A stretch of 64,000 nt of DNA from the NCBI GenBank assembly GCA_003260075.1, contig QLIY01000233.1:2405-66404 (forward strand), in the 5' to 3' direction. Below, in pieces: positions 33,201-50,805 of the stretch. The stretch comes from Phallusia mammillata (Eukaryota > Chordata > Ascidiacea > Phlebobranchia > Ascidiidae). Numbering within the stretch: the stretch's first letter is position 1; the number at the start of each line of letters is the position of its first letter. The notes under the pieces were generated by a model. It was not told where the DNA came from. It saw nothing but the letters and a program-made list of their open reading frames with translations, and did not search any database. Position numbers and translations under genes: made by a program.

Positions 33201-36200
33201 CAAGCCTGCCCAAGTAAGTTACGAAATTCGCGTAATGAATTAGAAAAAGATGCTTTGCTCGGTACTACAAGTTGCCCAAATCTCGACTATCTTCTTATTG
33301 ATCGGATAACAGTTGAAAGATTACCGAGTGTTTGGCTATAAACCGCATTATTTCACACTCGAGCGACCTACTTAATGTCCTTCTTTTATGGCCAAGTGAC
33401 TATATTCGGAAGTCAGAAATAATGACGCAGCAAGATTACTTGGTTATAATTTTTTAAACCCAAATGTAGCTGTTGTTAATTAAAAGCCTCCAATCAATCG
33501 TATACGTAATGCAAAAAAGCAGCCACCAGATGACGCACCTTCGATGTAAGCGCAGCAAGTTTTGTATACGGCCGCCGATAAAAATATATCCTAACAACTA
33601 AGGTCATTTACAAATAAGTATGTCGTGATCGCTGGTCTATACATGAAAGGTTCAGGGCTGATCCCAGTATGTGTATATGCTGGCGTACTATGTTGGATAT
33701 ATACCAACAATTACTAAACAACTTTTTATCATTCAAATGCGATTTTAATTTTTAGCTTGGACCGATTGGACACCCTTTGGGCCTTGTATTGGTTCTCCTT
33801 GTTCTATTGTTGGAACACAAAGTCGAAGTAGAACTTGTATCCCGCCTGAGTAAGCAATGTTTCATTTTTTCGTTAACTAAACTCAATTCAGGTTTTATGT
33901 GCTAGAGATCTTGGTATTGGTTGCAGTCTGTGAGATTTGTTGGGTGTTTTGTTTGGAATATGTTGCTTCATTAATTAGGCAGCGGTATATATCAAGCCAA
34001 TATGGCTAGCTTATAACGTTTACTTTTTTGAAAATCATGACAATATATCATAATCTATTCTGTCATATATGGTAAGAAGACAAAACCGAAGCATGTCAAT
34101 TTGCTGCTAGTTCTACTGATTTAGTTGTATATTGGTCTGTTAACTTGATGGCATAAAGGGGTCCGTCATAACGTTGAAATAAAACGCTTGAGACAATCGA
34201 CTGAATTTGACCGGTTCGGTAATTCACAATTTTAAAGATAAGCTGAAGTTAAAGGTATAGAACTAGTTTCTGGTACTTTGGAATGATTGCCCCTAACTAC
34301 AACAACGCATATTGACTTAGGTTTATATTCATCACAATAAGGTAAACTTATGGATCATATTTAAACAGAGCTATTGGAAATATTGGATGTGATGGCCCGA
34401 CTACTGAAACACAAGATTGCTCAACAACTTGTAATGCTGATTGGGGAGATTGGATGGAAGGTTCTTGTGATAGTTTAGATCCCGACTGTTTAGCCGGAAC
34501 ACGCTTGGATACGAGAATTTGTTTGAATGGTGGGGTGACTGTTGACAATAGCAACTGTGTTGGATCAAATACGCAGGTACGCAAGTCAACAGAAGACATA
34601 TCTTTATTTGCTAATAGCATTTTTTGCTCTTTTAGCGCTATAATGTTGACGTAAAAATGTATAATGTTAATGTTGACAAAACTTAGCACATTTGAGCATT
34701 TCGTCGCGATAGCTTACACGTTATAACTTTCGTATTTTTTTCGAGAGGGTATAACCTGAATAAATCCGTAATAAACATATTAATACGAATAATTTCAGCC
34801 AAAATATCTGAAATATCGTAGTGGCACCAAATGTAATCAAGGGAAATATCGTTTACTTTTGTATCACATCTCTTTTATCTTTATTCTATTTTTTAGACGG
34901 TTGCATGCAATACACACTTGTGCAGTTCAAGTTTTTCCGCATACACGCCGGGAATGTGTTCTAGGACGTGTGGGGGTGGCAGCATTACGTCAACACGCGT
35001 ATGTTTGGGCACTGCGACTTCTCTGCCACAATCTTGCCTTGAATTAGTAGAATCCTGCAACGAACAAATGTGTCCCAGTAAGTTTGTAGGAACTTGACTG
35101 TGCAGATGGTTGATCTTTTTTTTCGAATATCATATTGCGAACCAGCTTTAATTGATTGAAGTTTATGTGAAACTGTCTCAACTTTTGCGCAAGTCAGGGT
35201 CTATTTTTATAAACATACATATATTTTGTTCAGTACTGACCCCCCCCCCCCTACGCAAGTCAACAGAAGACATATCTTTATTTGCTAATAGCATTTTTTA
35301 CTCTTTTAGCGCTATAATGTTGACAAAACTTAGCACATTTGAGCATTTCGTCGCGATAGCTTACACGTTATAACTTTCGTATTTTTTTCGAGAGGGTATA
35401 ACCTGAATAAATCCGTAATAAACATATTAATACGAATAATTTCAGCCAAAATATCTGAAATATCGTAGTGGCACCAAATGTAATCAAGGGAAATATCGTT
35501 TACTTTTGTATCACATCTCTTTTATCTTTATTCTATTTTTTAGACGGTTGCATGCAATACACACTTGTGCAGTTCAAGTTTTTCCGCATACACGCCGGGA
35601 ATGTGTTCTAGGACGTGTGGGGGTGGCAGCATTACGTCAACACGCGTATGTTTGGGCACTGCGACTTCTCTGCCACAATCTTGCCTTGAATTAGTAGAAT
35701 CCTGCAACGAACAAATGTGTCCCAGTAAGTTTGTAGGAACTTGACTGTGCAGATGGTTGATCTTTTTTTCGAATATCATATTACGAACCAGCTTTAATTG
35801 ATTGACGCAAGTATATGTGAAATTGTCTCAACTTTCGCGCAAGTCAGCGTGTGTTTTTATAAATATACATGTATTTTGTTCAGTACTGACTGATGTTGCG
35901 TTTTTGATTGACGGCTCAACTGCACTTGGTTCGTCAAATTTTCAACTTGTATTGTCTGGAATTTCGCAACTGATTGGAAATCTTGATATCAATACTGGAA
36001 ACACCAGAGTTGGAGCTGTGAGTTTTTGATCAAGTTGTTGTTCTACGCACCAACCTCACATTTTAGATCAACTAAGTTACTAAGAAAATGTTAGTTTGTA
36101 AATGTAACTACATTTGTAAACATAATTACTTGTTTCAGTTGCGCTATGATGACGACGCCATTGCTCAAATTTTTCCCAGTTCGTCTACAACTTCGGCAGT

Positions 36201-37216
36201 ACAAACGCAGATATTGTCCATTGTAGTAAGTTTCGTGTTACATCCCTTGGTTTTCCTGGATCATTTTGAAAAAAATGGCAGGCGTACAGCTTGACATTAA
36301 CTCTTTGATTTACATAACATGTCCCATTTGAAAATAGTAAAGGTAAACTTTGTGTGTTTGTTACATTTCATGATCCGAACTAACACATTTATTTACCCAA
36401 TTGCTTTGACCGCGGCTTTTTAAGGCATTGACAACCTGACTTGAACCCCCCCCCCCTTGTGTGTTTGTTACATTTCATGATCCGAACTAACACATTTATT
36501 TACCTAATTGCTTTGACCCGGTTTTTTAAGGCATTGACAACCGGACTTGAATCATTTTCTCAGAGACTCTTGTGTCAATTCTCGATGCGGATCATGCCCA
36601 TTTTACCAAGTTTACAACTCCTAAAATATAGCGATTTAACGTATTTATCGAGTCAAACACTTCAAAGTAACGCGTTCATGGGTTAGATTACTCTAAAAAT
36701 ATATGCGTTTTGGAACAGTCACAAGATCCTGCTCCATGTTTAAAATTTAGACATGTCTTATGGGCATAAAAATTTCTTTGTTGCATTGTAGTTTAGAGGC
36801 GGAAATGGTTTTATCTCCCAAGCAATACAATTTGCCGCTACACTAATGTTCGATAACACAAGGTCAAGAAAACGTGCAGTGATATATGCTCATGTACCTC
36901 CTTCAGATTTAACGTAAGTTACCACTTTTCTCAAATGACTCAAAAATTGAAATTGTTCAAAACTTTGTTTTTTTGTTATTCGGTGCAATAACACCTATTT
37001 TTAATTCATAAATCATATCTAATATATTTTAGAGCCCTGTCTTTGGCGTTAACAGCTGCCGGAATAAACAATGTCGAATTGTTTGTTGTTGCGCTCGGTT
37101 CAACGCTACCAACGGAATTTAACTCAGTTGCGGGTTCATCAAACAGGGTGTGGCTAAACGATCTGAGCAACCCTGGATCGGTTCAAACCCAGGTCATCAA
37201 TTTCATTAACTCATAA
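27300..37216 (+). CDS. secreted trefoil-thrombospondin-VWA protein, 17 exons, ~786 aa
   Basis: Exons: 27300-27360, 27910-27942, 29111-29260, 29660-29812, 31093-31210, 31278-31470, 31796-31976, 32281-32371, 32602-32794, 33036-33213, 33756-33849, 34369-34576, 34897-35077 (or its copy 35544-35724), 35884-36017, 36139-36225, 36792-36913, 37033-37216. All phases agree. Residues 1-~17 are a signal peptide (MRLWILLTLLLCVRG). Exons 3 and 4 each encode a P-type/trefoil domain with C-x4-CC-(Y/F). Exons 5-13 form three triplets of TSP1-like modules: WxxWxxW-C, then a module ending SNC(I/V)G, then one with PG(T/M)CS..CGGG. The last ~175 residues are a VWA domain (DVAFLIDGSTALG). The MIDAS-like motif is DGSTA rather than DxSxS. 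Likely extracellular matrix or mucus protein; the partner is unknown. Confidence 0.88.
34578..35890 (+). repeat. ~0.65-kb duplication carrying a TSP1 exon, joined by a C run
   Basis: 34578-35240 is repeated at 35252-35890, with eleven C bases at the junction. The left copy has about 24 extra bases near 34645-34680. Each copy contains a complete 181-bp TSP1-like exon (34897-35077, 35544-35724) with identical coding sequence. The exon enters in phase 0 and leaves in phase 1, so two tandem copies cannot be spliced together in frame. Confidence 0.9.
36350..36552 (+). repeat. ~96-bp direct duplication joined by 11 C
   Basis: TGTGTGTTTGTTACATTTC through GGCATTGACAACC...CTTGAA occurs on both sides of C run 36446-36456 with a few base differences. 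It lies in an intron of the trefoil/TSP1/VWA gene. Confidence 0.85.
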
Positions 37217-37244
37217 CGGGTGAGTTTGAGGTTTTGATGTTTCC

Positions 37245-37470
37245 ATACTTTTATTTAACACATAGGTAATAAGATAGAGATCCATGTCGTTTTAAAGCTG
37301 ATGATAACATTGAACATGGGGTTGTTGCAGCGATAGAATAAAATAAACCACACCCCCCCCCCTATACTTTCATTTAACACATAGGCATTAAGATAGAGAT
37401 CCATGTCGTTTTAAAGCTGACAACAGCATTGAACATGGGGTTGTTGCAGCGATAGAATAAAATAAACCAC
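37245..37470 (+). repeat. ~108-bp direct duplication joined by 10 C
   Basis: ATACTTT(T/C)ATTTAACACATAGG through ATAAAATAAACCAC is present on both sides of 37353-37362. It lies just downstream of the VWA stop codon. Confidence 0.85.
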
Positions 37471-37800
37471 TACATTTTATTTACTAAAGATCTTTTTTGT
37501 ACAGTGTTTTGATCCTACTGATGTTCAGAATATTGTCGATAAATCCGAGGATTCGTTCCACCGCGAAGGTTTTACAAGCACTTGATTGTCAAAATTAAAT
37601 TTCTTTTTTTCATACTCATATTTTCCAATTTTATTGCTCTTTTCGTTTTTTTACATGTGTTCCCAAAGTTTGCGCTCCTTTGTATTTTTTTATTTGTATT
37701 TGTTTTTGGCGTAAAAAATATATATGCCCCTACACAAAGTTCTTTCTTTATGTTTTTAAATTGAAAATACAAAACTAAACCTAACTGGATTACTACTGTA

Positions 37801-37967
37801 CAGTGGTGGGATTCATTTTTTTTCAGCCGGTTCTATCACAAACGTCATATTTTTTAGCTGGTTTTATTACAAAAGTCCATTGACAGTAACCAGTAATGCT
37901 AACCGGTTCGCTGATCTCAAAAAATTATGTGAGGCGGTTCAAAAGCACCGGCTAAATCCAACCACTG
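37801..37967. mobile_element. short hAT-like element (167 bp)
   Basis: The left end CAGTGGTGGGATTCA and the right end read inversely CAGTGGTTGGATTTA form terminal inverted repeats, with further GCCGGT matches inside. The flanking 8-mers do not match, so the target duplication may have decayed. Confidence 0.65.
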
Positions 37968-38120
37968 CACAGTATACTATACTATGTCCGCCATGGCTTT
38001 TAGAAATTACGCAAGTCATACAATGAATAAAAGCGATGTGCCGATAGAATATGCAAGTGCACACTGTTTCGAACTAGCTGCACTAATTGGACCTTTGAGT
38101 CGTCCCTTTAATCAAAACAC

Positions 38121-38344
38121 CAAAAAGATACGTTTCCTCCCCATACTTCCATAACATGACATATAAACCCCAAGACCATATTTGCAGAGATAGAACTGCT
38201 GCTATTTTTTACTTATGATTTGCATTTTCCCCCCCCCCAAAAGATACGTTTCCTCCCCATACTTCCATAACATGACATATAAACCCAAGACCATATTTGC
38301 AGAGATAGAACTGCTACTATTTTTTTACTTATGATTTGCATTTC
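38121..38344 (+). repeat. ~108-bp direct duplication joined by ~10 C
   Basis: CAAAAAGATACGTTTCCTCC through ACTTATGATTTGCATTT is repeated around the C run at 38229-38238, with a few differences such as GCTGCTATT versus GCTACTATT. It lies between two convergent genes. Confidence 0.85.
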
Positions 38345-38531
38345 ATTTTATAAGTTTAAAGGTTGCTATGGTGTTCCCATTGGAAAAATGGGCTATTGTG
38401 TTTTATGATTTCAAAATTGAAAAATAACCCATGTGTTTGATTCAGCATCATTTATTTACACACGTTTGGCACAAAATTTATGCGAATTAACACAACGAAT
38501 ACAATATCCACTTCCAAATACGTTGGTAGAT

Positions 38532-45457
<6,926 letters not shown>

Positions 45458-47124
45458 TTTAAAATAATTAGTTTTATTGCCACCTGAGAAATTATACAGA
45501 GGCGTTGTGATTGTAAACTATGTGGCCTTGGCACGTTTTAACAAAACATACCACATTATGGTTAACTAAAATATGATCTTCCATAAACTGAGGTTGCTAT
45601 TTTTAATTCAAAAAACAATTTAATTTTGTAATACGTTCGCAAAGAATTTCAACAAACAGCTCCTCGGTACTATACATAACAATTACTGAAAACATCATAT
45701 AATTTTTAAATCGACAAATAAACCTGCAAATATACTGATATAAAAAAAGACTAAATATACATCGTCGTTACAACTGGGTTACAGCATGACTACTCCTTCC
45801 TTCGTGGAAGTTTAAATCTTTTACTAATCTGAGGATTAGAACAATATTTCCTAAAGAAGATAACCATCACCACAATTAGGTCATGTTTGTCCGAGACAGT
45901 AGATATTACTTTTTGTAATCCGAAATATGTGGTTGTAGGGCGGTCCCTGTTTTAAACGGCTCATTGTTTGGCCGGTAGAATAACCTTAGCAAATTACAGT
46001 AAGTTAAATCCTTTTTTTGGTAATGCATAATTAGATCGCTCCATAATCAGGAGTCTTTGCTACTCTGAATTCGTTGGCACTTGCTTGTAGAATACACATG
46101 CTGCTTTTCTTTTTCTCAAACTCTTGCAAACGTGTTTTGTGCACCAAAACTCATCATAACCTTTTACCATGACCGAAGCATGTATCGAAACTTAACCCCA
46201 ACATACCTTCATCATATGAAACTTATCATAACAACCCAACTAACAAATATCAAAGGTTAGACATAGAAAACTGTTTCCGGCGTTCGATGAACACCGATCC
46301 AGCAATCTGCCACTGCAGCAAAAGTACAAGGAGGTCTTTATGCCACTGTGTCATTCCGTATGGGGCAATCAGTTCATCGATGTAGCTTCTTATCTTATTG
46401 GTCAACATGTCACTGCAGAAAACTAGACTTGCTTAATGGTTAACTCAACTTATCTTTTGCTTGCTAAGCACAGTTTGGTGGTTGCTTTTAAGCTTTGATG
46501 AGTCACCAGAAGGATGTGATACTTTCGGGTGGTAGAAAAACATATTTGTCACGAATCGCGGCGAAACGAAAGGTGATCGTTGACGTGTTATTGACCAACA
46601 TAAAAGTCCACCAAACACTCGCTTGTGTTGTTTATGAAAAAAAGTCTTCCAAAATAATTATCCATTTGCATATATTTTCATTGGTCATTCCGTTTTATGC
46701 CTGTTTTATCATATTTTCAGTAAAATATAAGTGTTCTATATTCATGTATGCATTAAATAAGGCCATGTATTGTACTGGACCCCACTTGGTCAAGCAAACC
46801 TCATTCGGATACTATGTTTCAACTTTCAATAAAATGGACTATTTTTAACTTGCATTATGTTACAGTTTTCGGTTTACTTCTCATTAGTTCACCCTATCAG
46901 ACACCAGCAAACATATTTAACACCACCGCAATAACCAACAAAGTATTTTCAGAGATGCTAATGGAGGTAACACCAATTACCGCGCTGTAATTACCGAAAT
47001 TTATTGTCGGTTTTAGTGAACTGGCCAGCTACGCAATACATAGGGAGTTTTACGTAGGTGCAAATCGATTTGGCGACTATAATGACATTCGAATCGGCAC
47101 TGAGTTACTTCGCAACCTCCGAAG
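45458..47124. other. intergenic region between intelectin and Mesp-like genes
   Basis: The two genes diverge, so this holds both upstream regions. No exon was recognised. T-box-like TNACACC words and TAATTA-type words cluster at 46915-47000, close to the bHLH gene. Confidence 0.45.
46917..46996 (+). promoter_or_regulatory. candidate T-box/homeodomain site cluster upstream of Mesp
   Basis: TTAACACC (46917-46924) and GTAACACC (46967-46974) match the T-box half-site TNACACC and are 50 bp apart. CAATTACC and GTAATTACC nearby contain homeodomain-like AATTA cores. In Ciona, Mesp is known to be activated by Tbx6 with Lhx3; linking these particular words to that input is inference. Confidence 0.35.
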
Positions 47125-47132
47125 TATATAAG
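47125..47132 (+). promoter_or_regulatory. TATA box of the Mesp-like gene
   Basis: TATATAAG lies about 365 bp upstream of the ATG. A 5' UTR intron is suggested by a donor GGTAAGTATG at 47200-47209 and an acceptor TTTTTAAAG ending at 47479, which would leave a short leader. Confidence 0.5.
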
Positions 47133-47491
47133 ATGTCTCCGGCAAAACAAAGATTTGTATTTGTTTGTTTGTATAGAAGCAAGTCGGATCTATATTTTTG
47201 GTAAGTATGATGGCACTAAGTATGATGGTGTTTCTTGAATTCCATTTACTAAAAACTAAAAGTATGAAGTGTGCAAAGCTAACTATGCTATTGGGAAAGT
47301 CTACGCAACTGTAACTTTTTTACGACTATTGACTACGTTAAACAACCTTTTCAAAATACTTGATTGGAGTTCGGTTATTAAAAAGTTGTTGAAAGAAATT
47401 TTGGTACCGGCTAAAAAAGTTGGTACCAAGTGATATTAATTTTTGAACATTATTTTAAACTGTGTTTTAATTTTTAAAGAACACAAAAGGT

Positions 47492-48276
47492 ATGGATTTT
47501 GATGCTCTTGTCGACTCTTGGCTGACAGAATATCAGGAAAACAATCATTCAAGTTGTCATGGAAACGATCTTAGCACTATGCAAGTTTCAAATGAAATCA
47601 AGATGTCTCAGTTCACCCAACAAAGACACATTACCGCACAACCTGGAACTCTAGCAGAACTGCCTTTAAATTTGTTGTCTTATTTAAATCAGCAGTATAA
47701 TACCGAAACAAAATTATCTAAAAAAGCCACCCAGTGCCCCGTTAACAATTTTCAGAATCAACGTTTTCAATATTTTGCTGAAAAACCAAAACAGCACGTA
47801 GCGACAGGCCCCCCCCCCAGTATAATACCGAAACAAAATTATCTAAAAAAGCCACCCAGTGCCCCGATAACAATTTTCAGAATCAACGTTTTCAATACTT
47901 TGCTGAAAAACCAAAACAGCACGTAGCGACAGCATGTGTCCAACAACTTCAATACGACGAACCCACGAGAGAGAACCGGCAGTGCAAATACTCTACCAAC
48001 CAGAGGTCGGTTAGATATCGAAGCATTCTGACCAATGAAGAGCTTGAAAATCGTTCTGCTAAGCGAAGGGCGGCCAGCGAGCGTGAAAAAATAAGAATGC
48101 AAAAAGTAACTGGACAACTGCTAAAATTAAAGCAACATTTACCTGACAGCTTGTTTGAAAACAGAAACCCTTCAAAAATTGCCATACTTCGCCAAGCGAT
48201 CTATTATATCGACACACTTTCCAAAACTTTGAGAGACAGTGACGATGAAGATGTGCAAATGTTTTTTTCGCAATAA
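47492..48276 (+). CDS. Mesp: Mesp-family bHLH transcription factor (frame broken by assembly duplication)
   Basis: The frame from 47492 encodes an acidic, Gln/Asn-rich N-terminus. It is broken near 47809, where ten C bases join two ~115-bp copies (47693-47808 and 47818-47932) and shift the frame. Counting the duplicated block once leaves a single open frame to the TAA at 48274-48276. The C-terminal part is a bHLH: a basic region with RRASEREKIRM, helix 1 around LLKLKQHLPD, a short loop, and helix 2 with KIAILRQAIYYIDTL, ending ~14 residues before the stop. The SEREK(I/L)RM basic region is characteristic of Mesp/Mesogenin. In Ciona, Mesp specifies the cardiogenic B7.5 lineage (established knowledge). 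AATAAA follows near 48287. The protein N-terminal to the bHLH was not recognised. Confidence 0.75.
47693..47932 (+). repeat. coding ~115-bp duplication joined by 10 C inside Mesp-like gene
   Basis: CAGTATAATACCGAAACAAA through CAGCACGTAGCGACAG occurs twice with two differences (GTT/GAT and TATTT/TACTT). The junction changes the reading frame, whereas the right copy alone continues in frame into the bHLH. Confidence 0.9.
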
Positions 48277-48652
48277 ACGTAAAATAAACGTTTTGTTTTG
48301 TGGCAATTTTATGTCGGATTTTAAAAATATGTTCTTTTAGAAAATCATTCTCCACTTTGCTTTCAACCTTTAAAACAAAGTAATATACCAATCCTTTTAG
48401 TAAAAAAGTTAGTACTGTTCTGTTCCAATAAAGAACAGCATGGTGTTTTTTGTTACATTTTAACAAGCAACATTAGAATGATTTCTATGTGTATTTAGTT
48501 GCATTATAGGTAAAATCCCCAAGTATGGCGCGAAGAAAAGCAATAGCATTGTTTTTGCGAAACAAGAAAGAAGTACCTTACTGCCTTTTGACAACGTTTT
48601 CCAGTTTCTTTGAATCAAAACTATGTAATCTGCTTTTTTTTCAAAATACGGT

Positions 48653-50805
48653 ATGTCAACTGATCCGACATCTTCCAACTTTGATCCATTAAAAGCGTTG
48701 TACACAGAAACCAAGAAAAAATCTGCTGAAGTAAAAGTTTATGACAACGTTGCAACTTTTGAGGCAAAGTTAAAACGACAAGACACCAAAGGCAAAGATG
48801 ACACTGTAAGTCATAACAAAGTTCCTAGTCTATTTTATGTGTGTTGCTTATTGATATGCCTGGCATTAATCATGTGTTAAACTGACCAATATAGAATGTT
48901 ATAATGAAGAAATGACAAATCACATGTAATTTCTACAATAAATTTGTGATACCAGACATACCTAGAAGTAAAGGGGCCCAGCTATATTCAAAACATGATC
49001 CCGTGTTACTAAATTAAACATGCAATTGGTAAAAAATAAATTTCTAGTGCTGTGCCTAATATAAACAGCTGAGCTGACTTAAGGTCTTTCTGGTTTTAAA
49101 TCTTTTAGAATAAATGCAGGGTTAGATTGTTTCAAATAATAATATCTATTTTGATACTGGAGGTAAGGCACATGGTATCGTTGTTAAAAATATACTCAAC
49201 TCAACAGTGCATGGTAAGCAAAATATGATTAGGTTAAATACCTGAACCCATTTAATGTAGGTTAAAAAGGAGCCGAAAAAAAGCAAAAGCTTTTCACAAA
49301 ATAAAAAACTGATTGAGGAAGCAGAAAAACGGGATTTAAGCAAATTAAAGGAAATGATGGAAATTAGGAAAAAAATGGATGCAGCAAAAAATGAAGAACA
49401 AGGTGAAGAAGCAGAACTGGTAAGAAGTACAAAAAATTTACTATATTACTTATTGTGTAGGTTAGCAGCTGCGCTTAAGGACCAAAACATGTTAATAAAG
49501 ACTTAACATGTTTTGGAACAAGAACAAATGAAATAGTTTTGATCTATTGTTCTGAGCTTTGTGTGCATTTTGTTAAATACCGTGTTTAAAGTATAATAAG
49601 CATTTAAAAATATAGTAGTGTACAGGACTTGCACACCTTTATCACATTTGTTTATTGGTACAGAAAGTTATGGAAAGAAAGTCAAAGTTGCCGAAAAATG
49701 TTTTTACATCTATGAAAGGTAAGACTCCATAACTTGTTTCCAGATGTTTGTTTCATGCTAAAAAATATAAAAGAAGTCTTTGAAATCAGTGGAGGGCATC
49801 TGTATTGTTGTTCAAAATGTTTCTTTACCATACAGCTCTGCAACTTGGGCCAATGAGCCTACTGAACCAACTTGTTGAAAAACGACAACGCTGCCATGTT
49901 TACACTCGAAACTTTGTTGGATTGCGCGGGGTCCTGGTTGGTTTTATTGTGGCATTTGATAGATTTATGAATCTGGTGAGTTTACACAAATACAATATAT
50001 ATGTATTAGTTTTTCAACATAGCTATTGGTACATTTTTTGTCTAATATATTTTTTTTAAAGATATTTTTTTTATCTTTTTGTAACGTCTGCGTATCCCTA
50101 CATTTTAAACTTTTTAAAATATTGCGAGTGTATTTGAAAGTGTAGTTGTTTGACTTGTTAACCACTGTTCTTATAATATGTTAATTAATTGCAAGTACTT
50201 TCTGTGGTTCACATAATTATGTTGCATTTAGGCATTTTTGTTCACTCATGATAAAATATAAAACAAACATGATTTTATTAGTGGTTGTGTTTTGTTCAGG
50301 CCATGGTTGACATTGATGATACTTTTCGCACTGCGCCACTGGGGAAAGTCAAGGATCATCAGAAACCTCTTTCTGTTTCACAAGTTAGTATTGCAAATCT
50401 GTAATAACGTTTCGACCAACAGTTAATTTTGCTTTTGTGTCTTATTTTAGCTAAGACATGCACTTGAAGCATTGAAGTTGGAAAATAAAAGAGCAGGTAA
50501 ACTTGCGTTAAATTTTATAATGAATTTAAAACTTTTTTTTTTTAAATTATTTGTTGTGCCACCACTATCTTACAGCTGACACCAGAGGGAAGCACAGAGC
50601 AACAACTGGTGTTACAGTTGTCCAAAAATCAACCAGCTCATCAAATATTTCTCAGAATTCCAAGGCGTTAAAGATAAATCGGATAAGAGGAAAAGGAAAA
50701 CCATTGGAAGTTTTCCATGGGGGATCCCCTCAACTATATCAACGTCATTTAAGGCAAATGTATGTTCGGGGAGACATTATCGTGCTAATAACGCCAGATA
50801 GCTGA
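48653..50805 (+). CDS. LSM11: LSM11-like U7 snRNP protein, 7 exons
   Basis: Exons: 48653-48805, 49261-49419, 49664-49718, 49836-49975, 50300-50383, 50451-50496, 50576-50805, with all phases consistent (288 residues). The Sm1 motif spans exon 4: a short strand VYTRNFVGLRGVLVGFIVAFD followed by FMNLAMVDIDDTFR across the exon 4/5 border. A long Lys-rich linker follows, and Sm2 is YVRGDIIVLI close to the C-terminus. LSM11 replaces SmD2 in the U7 snRNP, which cleaves replication-dependent histone pre-mRNAs in the nucleus. The extended, charged N-terminus and the long spacer between Sm1 and Sm2 are LSM11 hallmarks; the human protein is longer. The gene starts about 380 bp after the Mesp-like stop on the same strand. 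Confidence 0.85.
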
